Shown here piece after piece: positions 25,701 through 37,700 of a stretch of 64,000 nt of DNA. Position numbers and translations under genes: made by a program. Under the pieces are notes generated by a model that was not told the origin of the DNA, made no database searches, and saw nothing but the letters and a program-made list of their open reading frames with translations. The stretch is from Fragum whitleyi. Its lineage: Eukaryota; Mollusca; Bivalvia; Cardiida; Cardiidae. The first letter of the stretch is position 1. Every line of letters begins with the position of its first letter. Where the stretch lies: the NCBI GenBank assembly GCA_948146395.1, contig OX411558.1, positions 50,455,122 through 50,519,121 on the forward strand. The letters are read 5' to 3'.

Positions 25701-28700
25701 AATTTGAAAAACATTTTCTCAGAATCTAATGTTTTGATATCAACCAAATTTCACTTGAATGATCCTTGAGTGACCCTTTATCAGTGTACCAAAAATTATT
25801 TTGATTGGATGAAAAATATGCATTTTATGAGTGTAGGTCATTTCTTAACAAGTTAAATAGTGGAAACTATGAAAATCATTTTCTCAGAATGTAATTGATG
25901 GATATCAATCAAAAATTTTTGGTATGATCTTTGGGTGACCCATTATTATGCAGCCAAAAATCATTTTGATTTGATGAAAAATATGTCTTGTAAGAGCGGA
26001 GGTCATTTCTCTATCTGTTAAATAGTTCAAACTTTGAAAATCATTTTCAACATCAGTAGAACCCCAAATATCTAAAAAATCAAGTCAAAACATTTCTTTG
26101 CTTTCACAAGAATTTCAAGCCTGTGGAGCGACTCAAGCCATTCATGGCTTTCTAGTTTTTTAATTTTATTTTTTGACTGTGCTCGGAATTCATTTGGGCC
26201 TTGGACTTGTTAGATTTATCTGGAAGTAGAAAATTAAAATGATTGAATTAAAAAACGTAAATTATTGCGTCATCCCCAAACTCGTTTGCGTAGAACTGAT
26301 TCTATGCGATGATAAGGGATAAACTATAATAAACAAAGTTTTTCCGTCTCCTTTTTTTTTAATTTTATTTTTTGACTGTGCTCGGAATTCATTTGGGCCT
26401 TGGACTTGTTAGATTTATCTGGAAATAGAAAATTAAAATGATTGAATTAAAAAACGTGAATTATTGCGTCATCCCCAAACTCGTTTGCGTAGAACTGATT
26501 CTATGCTGCATGATTTGAATATGGCAATGTTTTTGTGAAAATGTGTAAAGAGGAACATAGGTTTTGGATTGTTACTGCTTTGGATTTTCGTTCAGGATTA
26601 TCTTTTTAATAGTTTCTTCAATGAGGTACGCATATTTTCTTGATACATTTGTCGGGACTTTACCTTCCTCCTAGCTCCGTTAAAATGATGAAAGCATATA
26701 CATGTATTTGACGCATTTATCGGCACTTTACCTTATTCCAAGCCCTGTCCGCATATTCTTCAGTATTGTTTAAGAGCCTTTACAAATATTAAAGACCGAT
26801 TTTCACCATGAAATTGTGAAAAGACCCTAAATTTTCGGACACAAAGGAAAATATTTTTGTAAATATTCGGACACAAAAAATAATAATTATTTTTTTCCGT
26901 CCGAATATATCGGGCAAATACGGTAGTCATGATTGTTTTGTGACCAGGGGCAGAGACCCAAGGGGAGGGGGTAGGGCTTTGTTGTAAATTTAACAATTTT
27001 TAAAAATTCTACTAATACAGAATTCCAACAGCTTTTTCATTTGATATAGAATAATCAGCTCATAGAACTTAATTTAAACAGCTGTTATGATTGGTGGGCC
27101 ATGAGGTGCGGAGCAACAGGGGGGAGAGGGAAGTACTTCAGGTCAATTTTAACATTTGAACTTTTTTTAAGCTCACCTGAGCACAAAGTCCAGCTTCTGT
27201 CCTTTGGTTGTCGTCTGATGTCCGTCAACAATTTCTTTAAATGACATCTTGTCCTAAACTACTGGGCCAATTTATGTCAAATTTTACAGAAATGTTTCAT
27301 AGGTGGTCCCCTTCAAGATAGCTTAAAGAATTGAAATCCATGAAAAACTTTGGTTGCTATGGCAACCAATGTTGAAATTTAAGAAAATCTAGAAAATTGT
27401 TCTTCTGATGAACAAGAAGCCTTACAGCTTTGGAAATTGCCTAGGATGATCAGTTCATAGACCTTAATTATGATAGCTAAAATTATAACTGTTGGGCCAC
27501 CAGGTGCGTAGTACTAAAGTTATCCCAGATATTTTCTTGTAAAATGATCATGCAAATACCAACGACTGATAACAGTTCCATTTTGGATCTTGTATTTTGA
27601 AACAGAAATAGTAAAATTGAGACTGTGGAATCTTACTGGTCTGACCATAAGATTATTTTCCTTTACACATAAATTTGTTACTGTTCAATAACTTTATCAT
27701 CTGAATCAAAAGTAATTCAAGTTACCCTTAGGTGCTTTGACTCAGGTGAGCGGACCAGGACCAAAGGCCCTCTTGTTCCTATTGATATAGGTTGCTAGTT
27801 ATGATTGTGGCCTCGAAAGCCCTTAATTATAACTAATTGTAATGTATCAAGCACATTCATTTTGAGTAGAAACATTTCAATAGAAACTTTGTTTGTTTCG
27901 GATAATTAGACTTAATTTCATGAATGGATATAAAAAAAAGAATATTGAATGATTGTTTGCAACCATTTGACATATGAAGCATATTATCAGATATACATCT
28001 ATCATAGATTCTTAAATTTCTTAGCTGCAAGTGTGAGTACATTTGCCATTTGAAAATAATATTCAGATAACTGAAAAGTCAAGGTAATTAGTATAAGCAA
28101 GCATCTTAATTTTGTTTTGTGGAACAAAACTTGACATAAATATTCTTTGGTTGACCCTTTACATAAATAGTTCCATAAATTTTGATTTACCCCCAAATAT
28201 TGGTGTGGCTTGGCAGTGTATTTTTTAAAGCTAAAATATTTAAAAATCTTCTCCTCCAAAAGTAAACCCTGGTTCCTGGTCAAATATATGTTGTTATAGA
28301 AAGAAATAAGCATTAAATGAAATTTTATGTTGTTAATTAAATATGGTATGATTTTATTACAGCTTGGTATCGAATTTACTTATTTTCAACACTGAATGAG
28401 ATTCGACAGTTCAGGCCGGACAAGAAGGACTACTCTGGAGTCGTATCGACAGGACATAAAATTGGAACCATGGACGTAGACATTGGTAGATGGTTGATCT
28501 ATTGGACAGACATAACACATGGGTGAGTTGACCTCTAATAAAAGAACAAGTGGATGTCGTACTCATAATAGGGGTGTAACATTAAACAAAATTCATAATG
28601 TTGGTGGGCAACCTAAAACTCGTAATTTATAGCAGTATTTAAGCTTATCATCATAAATTATTTAAACTAATAGTTGAAAATGATTAAGGACATTTCTAAC

Positions 28701-31700
28701 ACCAGAACAACCTCAATTTTTCATCCAAGCCATTAGCTGATTATAACACTTAGTTTTACTGCTTTTAAAACCATTGTTTAGCGAATGAAGATTCATGCCA
28801 TAATGACTTCTATCAAGTGTTGGAAAGTTAGCCAGGCTAGAGGTCAAACAAGGGATCCCAGCGGTTATTTGGAGTACACTTTTAAATATTGAAAAAAATC
28901 CAGCTTAATGTAGTGGCAGTGTAATGCACAATATGAAATCAGTCTGACATAGGAATTTCTCAGGTTACTTTGTGACCCTCTGAATTCATGAGATTGGAAA
29001 AATGTTATAACAATTTCTATATTTGGTGAAACCGAATTGTTACAAAGTCATCTGGGGAAATTTGAAATCAGCTGATGAAAAAATATTGCATTATGCAGTT
29101 TCTACCCTAAATTCCTAATTATTGGTACTTATTGGAGAACTTATTAGAGAGGTTGGGTGTTGACAAAACAATTAACCTTTTCCTGTTTTACAAAATTTTA
29201 GACCTGTCTGAATTCAAAGGTTTTGCAGACGAAATTTTAAAGTGGATTTAATTTGAAAAATAACCATTCAGTAAGGTAGAAAATAGTGTTGAAAAAGAAG
29301 AAATTGCTTGTCAGAAGCAATTTCTTCTTTTTATGCCCCTGTATCGAGAGATCGGGGGCATATTGTTTTACTCATGTCCGTCTGTCTGTCTGTCCATCCG
29401 TCTGTCCGGAAACTTAACCGAAAACTTAACCTTTGCCTTATCGAGAGATCGCTGTTACGGGGGCATTCGTGTTTCACAAACACATCTTGTTTCAAAATGT
29501 TTTCTCAATCATAAAATCACAGGCACGTAAAAGCAGGGGTTAAACAGCAAAGGGTTAATTGTAAAATACATTCAGAGTTGAGATTGACATTAGGCACCCC
29601 TTGCTTGAAATACCCTCTGCAAATCGTTTTAGCTCTTTTATTACTGTAAACTTGTATTAAGCAACTACTAAGGAGACCAACAAAAAGCGATTAATTATTG
29701 GAACTGCCTCTTAGCACAATATTCTATGATCAATGAGACGGGTCATTTTGATACTTGATAGAGTATCAAATAATTATACCCCCCTTCAAAGAAGAGGGGA
29801 TATATAGCTTTGCACTTGTCGGTCGGTAAACAATTTTTTGTCCGGAGCATATCTCAAAAATTATGCAAGCTAGAATCATGACACTTCACAGGTGGATAGA
29901 TCTCATTGAGGAGAAGTGCAGTGCACAAAAACCATAACCCTACTCATCATATTGTCTGAGTGATTGCCCTTTCTTGATTGACAAAGAATAGGCTATTGAC
30001 CTGCTATGGGGGTATAAATGTTTTACAAATTTATTTCTATGATGTTCAGATCCCATTCGAATCGTCTCATTGAGTTGATTTGAATAGGTTCAAATAACAT
30101 AAGATTCAATGATGCATAATTTTACTTTCATGTAATTAAGGTGGTCTCTCAAGCAATATCAAGTTTACTTGTTTGTTTTCTTCCATAGGGGAATATTCCG
30201 GTCAAATTTACCAAAGAGAATGGGTCAAGTAGCAATTCCACAAAGTGTTGGTATAACGTCGAGTCATCCATATGCTATAGCTGTTGATTGGGTGGAAAAG
30301 TGAGTACCATATTGACTCAAGATATTTTGACAGACAGGGCCAAACAAAGATTTAAGGTAGTGGACCCAATATAGTTTGGCAACGTCTCGGAAATAATGAA
30401 ATTTAACAGTGTTAAAAGAGGTTTCCTAATGATTTTCATTAGGGAACCTCAGTCAACATTGTGGAAGATAATGAGTTCCCAACTTTTGCGTAACTATTAT
30501 TGGTCCACTACCTTAAATATTTCCGAAAGAGTTTATCCTGTGTGAGTGCGACCCTTGGCACTGATTGAAATTGCAACCATTCCCAAATTCTACCGATTAA
30601 TCAACCAATAGAATTGATATATTTATATTGATATATTGCATTGTTCGATTTTGGTCAATTTTGTATGACTGTGTAATAAACACTCTAAATTTTCTGTCTT
30701 AAATCGTATAACAATATTTCTGAACTCATGATCTTTCTCAAGTGAGTGAGGTTTCCTAATGAAAATTAATTAAAGTTCAATTCTTCTGATTCATTGTGGA
30801 ACTACAGTCAATCTTGCTCAAGCGACCATGTCTATGAAGTGATTATTTTTATTAACCGACCAAGTTCGAATTCCCCTTCTTTTAATGGAAAAAAATCTTG
30901 TAAAGTAGGTAGTAGTGATTGAAATGAATCCAATGCTAGTAAATGAAATGAAACGATTCTTTTGAGTTTTAACAACATAGGATTATTGAAAAATATGTAC
31001 AAACACACATATTCAATCGAAATAATGTTTCTTATTTGTAATTAAAAGTGCACTAAACAACCATTCTCTTTTACATCCACTTTTTGGTTGTCCGGTAAGT
31101 GGTTGCTTAATACACAATTTACTGTATGGCGGGTCCACTACCTTGAGTAAACATTGTTGTCTGTAAAGAAATGCTTGAAACCAGCATTGTTTTCATTTAC
31201 AACAATTATTTCTATCTTTAATGTTTACCTTTTCTGAATTTATCTTCGAAATTTGCCCTGTTATTTTCTTGTCTAAGGACAAGTGACCTTGTAAAATTTG
31301 TATGAAATCAAAAAGAAAAATCCAAGTCAGGGAGTTTCAAAACACAATATGGTCTGTAAGTAAAGTAAAGTATGGATTTTATTTTCAGTAATATATATTG
31401 GACAGACCTGGATCACAAATCTATCAGTGTAGCCACATTTGACGGGAGATATCAGAGGACGCTTATCAAAACGCTGGGAGAACCTCTAGCAGTGGCAGTC
31501 AATCCAAAACATGGGTAACTGGCTTGCTCATTTTACTGAACATCTTAAGATAATTTTTCGCGTAGGTCAGAATTAAAGTTGCTTCAACAGTGGTAGCTAA
31601 ATATGGAATTTTGTCGTGTATAAACTCATTGGAATTGTCTTTTAAAGACAATTTCAATTTAAATTGTCTTTTAGCGTGATTCCAATGAGATATTGCAAGG

Positions 31701-34700
31701 CAGAATCTAACAATGAATACAAACACCAGGTACTTTTTGTGATTTTGACTTAGGATTTTTCATAAGAAGTTTAGTAAAACTGGTCTCAGGTCATGTTCTT
31801 TGCCCTTTTCCTGAAAAAGTTATCTCTTATCATACTGAAGTTATTTTTTTTAAAATACAAATTATAAATTTCTTGGACTTTTCTACCAATCGGCTTATGG
31901 TAGTGCATTGGACTGTAAATCTAGAGGTCCTGGGTTCAATCCCTGATGGCCACACTAATCCTTTCTGACTATTTGTCTCTCACCTATGGGTTGATAATCC
32001 TAGACCTAAGTGGGATAGCAGCTGGAGGCTAGGTAAGGATGTAATGGTAGTACTGGTGACAAAAATACCAGGAATACATTGTAAGGGACTCCAGTTGATG
32101 TGATATAACTGAACTATTTTTGAAGGCCGCGTAAATTGTCATTCAAACAAACCAAACCAATCTGGCTTAAGATTACACCACAATGATTAAGTAGAACTAG
32201 GCAGGATAGGCTAAGATCAGACTGCACATCTGTGTAGGCTGGTCTAAGTCTGTACAGTCTACCAAATCTTTGTGTACAACAGGGAAGTCTAGTGAATAGA
32301 AGGATAAGATTTAAGTTAGCAAACAAAAATGGAAAATGTATGTAATATGTTGACTTACTATGTTGTAATCTAAGTTGCAACTATAGAGGAAAATATTCAG
32401 ACTTAAAAACTTTTCATTGCATATTCACTCTACTCATTTTCTATCCGCTTTCTCACTCAAAAATGAATTGACCTAGGTCCACTATTGTTTTTGAATGATG
32501 TAGGTCAAGGTCACAGTTGAACTTTTCAGTAGGTTGGTCTGTCCATAGACATTTTTTTGTCTGGAGCATATCTCAAAAAGAATGCAAGTTTAGAATCATG
32601 AAACTTTACAGGTGTATAGATCTCATACATATTTGCTTCATTTTAAAAATTTCTTCTATCTGTTAGGACTTTTGTTCTTTTGTTTGAAGATTTTACTAAT
32701 TAGATTCTGTAGAGATATTTTGTTATATTTTAGGAAACAACCGCAAACTATTCACATCATGTGAATGCCCCAAACAAATCAATTTGGCAGATAAAGTTAA
32801 TCAAGCTTTATAAAGACATTTCACCTCTTACTCATTTCAGATTATTATTTTGGGCAGACGCTCACTCCACAGAACCAAAGATTCAGAGGTCATGGATGAA
32901 TGGTGAAGGACGGACAATAATAGTCTCTACACGGCTGTTACATCCGTCGGCTCTTACGATAGATTATATCATGGGTGATCGAGTATTCTGGGCTGATTAT
33001 AAACTTGGTGTTATTGAGTCTGTGGATATGGATGGGAAAAAACGCTTCAAAATTACGAATCAGGGTATAAAGATTGAATAATTATGTGACATTTCTAAAA
33101 CACAAATTAAAATATGGTAAACTCTGACAGATATATAATATTTGTTGGTAAGAAAGAAAATCAAATCCCTGACAATATTTTAGCCTTTATTAAAAGTACC
33201 AGTAAAAACAAATTTGTAAATTATAATTTTTGCACAATACAAAATTGGTCAAGTTGTAGATTTGTCTCCAGAACTTTATCCATACAATGAAAACATATTC
33301 AGTTTTGCAAAAAAATAAAGAATTTTTAGAATGTCTACATTCTTATTACCTTTCACAAATATTGATTTCAGCGTTCAGACCAGTTAGTCTTGAGGTGTTT
33401 GAGTCCCGATTATTTTGGGTGTCAAGATCTAATGGATCAGCATACTCCATCAACAAGTTTGGTCTTGATAACGAGACAATTGTTCAGACTGGGTTGCTAT
33501 CTCCAAATGGGGTGAGAATGTTTCACGAACTGAGAGTTGATCTAAATAGTAAGTGATGTAGAAATAATTCAACTTTAGTTTTATAATCAAGTTAACATCT
33601 GTTTAAGGTGATAAGTTTTCTTTGATATTTGATAAATATAATTTCATATTATCATCATGATTTGACGTGGGGATAAAATGTACTGGTTATTATTTTTAAT
33701 GTTGTGAAATACATCACTGTATAAAAACTACTATAAAGAATGAGCTGGCCAAGTTTTGCTTCAGTATGCTAAATCAATAGCAAGTTTGAACTTGGACTAG
33801 AATTTAACCCTTTCCTGTTTTTACAAAATTTTGGACCTGTCCAAATTCAAAGGTTTTGCAGACGAAAATTTAAAGTGGATTTAATTTGAAAAATAACCAT
33901 TCAGTAGAGTAGAAAATAGTGTGGATAAAGAAGAAATTGCTTGTCAGAAGCAATTTCTTCTTTTTTCACAATGTTTTCTCAATCATAAATTCCACAGGCA
34001 TGTAAAAAGCAGGAATTAAACAGTAAAGGGTTAAAAGAGTAATTTATCATGCAATGAAGCCTGTATTGACCTGATATCACCGGTCTGATAACATAACATT
34101 ATATCAGGCAGTCTATTTTTAGAAACAGTTGCATACACTTTCACCTTAATGTCTTTGATTTTAAAGATTTAATTGAAATAAAGCGCTGAAAAATGATTGC
34201 ATGATGAATAGAATAATATGTAAATCTTTTAAGATATCAACGCTATCGTCAAAGCGTTGTCATGATAAATTATCCCAACCTTGACAAGATAACATTGTTA
34301 TTTTAAGACACATACATGTTATTCTCTACTTAGAATTTTATCAAATGTGGAGTTTAATTTTTATTTTCTGAGATCCTTGTCAGAGTAGTTTTGGGAAAAA
34401 ATTAGTTGTAAAATAATTCATCAGGAGTAAACTTTGTTGAAGATTTGTCCAATTACTAATTTAGGATAATTACATTGCATATAAATAAGTTTGTCCTTTA
34501 CATGCATTACTATACCTTTACAGTAAAGCCTAGATGTCCACAGAAAGGAAAGAAATGTAGCCATTTATGTTTGTTGATTCCTGACGGTTTTAAATGTGCT
34601 TGTCCTGATAATACCAAGTTTATAGATGACAGTGAATTTATCTGTGATGCAGGTTTGTAAGGGCTTGAAAACCTTAACTTGAGAAATTCATGTGATTATA

Positions 34701-37700
34701 CCCCCCACCTTCAAAGTAGAGGGGGTATATTGATTTCACAGTGTCTGTCTGTCCATCCAGCTGTCTGTCCATCTGTTCGTAGACCATTTATGTTTGTTGA
34801 TCCCGGAAGGTTTTAAATGTGCTTGTCCTGATAATACCAAGTTTATAGATAACAATGAATTTATCTGTGATGCAGGTTTGTACTGGTTTGAAAAGCTTAA
34901 CTTTAGAAATTCATGTGATTACATATATGTGACCCCTCAGGCAAAAAAGGGACCATCTGGGAATTGTGTTAAGTGTTGACCCTGGTCAGACTGCGCAGTA
35001 TGTGCAGGCTGACTTGGATCGAAACTTTTCGCATTGTTCTGATTTTCTGTATCTAGAATGATCGTTTTACATTACTGTACTAGAATTTGTGAAATGCAAC
35101 CACCGGTTAACCTCTAATGGACCAAATCTCATTTTCGCGATCTCATTTTACGGAGATCCAAGATGGTTCCTTTTCGCGTGACGGGTCACATACAATACTA
35201 TAATAATAACATTTGCTATGCATACTCATATGGTGTTATCAGGTTTTTAATTTCATACCTGCATGAAATAGATATTCTCTTCATATTTTAAATATTGACA
35301 TTGCTAAGGTAGAGTATCTGGAATCAGAATTATTCTGATTGGCGTTTTATAGTCTTTGAATTCTTGGTGTTGGAATTCTCGAAAAATGTGAATGGCCTAC
35401 TTTCGGACCTTGTTTTTCATGCAATTTCTGGAAAATAATCTTGTTTTCAGCATGACATACTAATCCTTTTCTTTAATCCTCAGCCTATGAAATTCCAAAA
35501 CCAGAGCCGAGGACCTGTGGTTGTATGCATGATGGAGAATGTATTAAAACAGACAACGGAACTTTTATTTGTAAATGTTTATCAGGTAAGATTGAATGAC
35601 TAACTATTAAAAAAAAAGTGTATAGGTATTGGTATCTGTTTGCCTAAATTTATACTTCAATAAACGCAATCAAAGAGATGCTTTGTCCTTATAATTGCAA
35701 TCCTTCAAATTCAGAAACAGTTGAAATAGTCGGTATGACAGGGTTCAAGTCTACTTTCTGTGCATATAGATCAATACACATATTTGAATAAATGTGTATT
35801 GATATCTTGATATACATTAATAAATTGCAATTGATTTCCTCCGCTGACACCATTAAAGCCAATCAAAATTCTTTGTTCTATTGGATTGCAATTATATAGA
35901 CATAAGTAACTAAAACTTTATGGAACAATCAAATTGTTCTATGCTAAAGAGAACTGGTATCATCGGGTATGAAAAGGGTAGTTACAAAAGACTTAATTGT
36001 CTAACAATCTGATTTTTCTTTGCATGTTGATGCCCTGTTGTAAGCCCTAAATTTCATTTATTACAAGGTGAGTATCTTTTTATGGTGTGAACTGCATTTG
36101 CCTCCAGACGTTATGTGCCATATGCTCAGGCAATTGCAGTTAATATTTAGATAAACGAAATCAAAAAGGCACTCATCCCTTACATTAGCAATATTTTACA
36201 TTCAATAAACCATTAAAGTAATCAGCTGGATTATTAATGTTCAAGTCCAGTCCACAATCTGACGCCAGTTTGGCCAAAATTTCCCCACATTCGCTGGACA
36301 GTTTTATGGTTCCATGATTATCTGATAATTGCTTCCATGGGACTATTAAATGCATCATGCTGCCTGTTACAGTTGAGTAATTCTGAGAACTGGCCAATGA
36401 TTTCTCCTCGTTCCAGCAGAGTAAACAAAATACCATGGTCAAAACTGCTTGGGTAACGGACTACCTTGAGTTAATCACCTATGATTTTCTGGTAAATCAA
36501 GATAATGGTCAATAGAGCAGTGGTCCAAAATGTTACAGTCTCGTGGCGTCGGATGGAGCAGTGCAAGTCTACTTTCTCACACACTCGAGTGTAACAGACT
36601 GCTTTCAGAAGTAGAGAGATAGTTGCCACCATGTCAAGTTGGTGTATGTGCAATAGTGATTTAGTTTGAATTTGTCTGGTCCATAATTCCTACATGAAGG
36701 GATGAAGTTCAGAAAAATTGCAGGGGTGAGGAAATAACAATTTTCTCTACTCGACCTTGGACAAGTAAAACATGATTTTCTACTTGTCCAGGATCAAAAT
36801 TAACTTGCCTGCAAAAAAGTGAAAAAAATGATTATAAGAAATATTGCTTTTAATGAAGAAAATGCTGGAAATTAGCATTTTCTTCATTAAAAATAATGTT
36901 TCAACACTTAGATATATAAATTAGGATAATTTATGATATATCTTTTTGATACCTTACCAAGATTTGCCATGGTATCTACTTGTCCATGTACAATTAGTCA
37001 AGCAAAATGTAGTTATCCACAAGTAGAAAAGGACAAGGACAAATTAGGCATGGGAATTCCACACCCCTGAATTGTACAAAATAATTTCCTATTAGAGTAG
37101 CTTAAGGAACTAACAATTTCTCAAGTCGCTCAAAGGTCTATGTCAACTATTACAGTATAGCGTTCAGGAACATGTCTCCTACATTTCTGGATGATTTTAA
37201 AGGACTTGTTCCCAATTATGAGTAAATGTGCCATTTGAAACCAAATTACAGTAAGCTTAAATGGTAAGTTGAAAGGTCAAAGTCACTGAAATTTGGCTTT
37301 TGCTGGTTGAACACCAAACAATACAGTATGTTTCTTTGCTTAATACATACTCATATATGGAAAGGCCAAAGTTTTTATTGCAAGTACCTCTCAATTGTTT
37401 ATTGAATTTTATTTTTGTCTGTAGCCGCCGTCATAGCGCAGTTGGCAGCGCGTCGGACTGTCAATCTAGAGTTCGCGGGTTCGATCCCCGACGGCGGCAC
37501 TCATTCTTTCCGACTATTTGTCTCTCACCAATGGGTTGATAATTGTAGACCTATGTGAGATAGCGGCTGGAGGCTAGGAAAGAATGTGGTGGTTGTACTG
37601 GTGAGAGAAATACCAGGAATCCATTGTTAGGTGCTCCAGCCGCCGCGATATAACTGAAATTATGTTGAAAGCGGCGTTAAACTCCATTCAATCAATTCAA

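Larger units (their letters stand above)
23701..26923. mobile_element. 3.2-kb TIR element inserted in HL-2 copy a
   Basis: TA on both sides (23699-23700 and 26924-26925). Ends CCGTATTTACCCGA and, reversed, CCGTATTTGCCCGA, each followed by repeated ATTCGGACAC phrases. The interior has no recognisable transposase; it holds an HL-1 copy, a GA-rich tract (24661-24712) and a 201-bp tandem duplication. Confidence 0.65.
22094..27179 (+). mobile_element. HL-2 element, copy a, split by another element
   Basis: 5' hairpin from AGCTCAC and GTGAGCT with AGCA/TGCT inside, then CGTCCGTCGTCGG. The core has units of about 164 bp with ACCAGGTGCGGAGCACCAGG and a TCTTCTTCTTCTGAACC phrase. It is interrupted at 23701-26923 and overlain by a further copy at 27180; its own 3' end is not seen. 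Confidence 0.6.

Noticed and set aside
37424..37499. tRNA-Asp-like gene (also at 49984 and, reversed, at 50967)
   Set aside because: A and B boxes and acceptor arms are good, but the anticodon stem is mispaired and the sequence continues into a repeated SINE body with target duplications.
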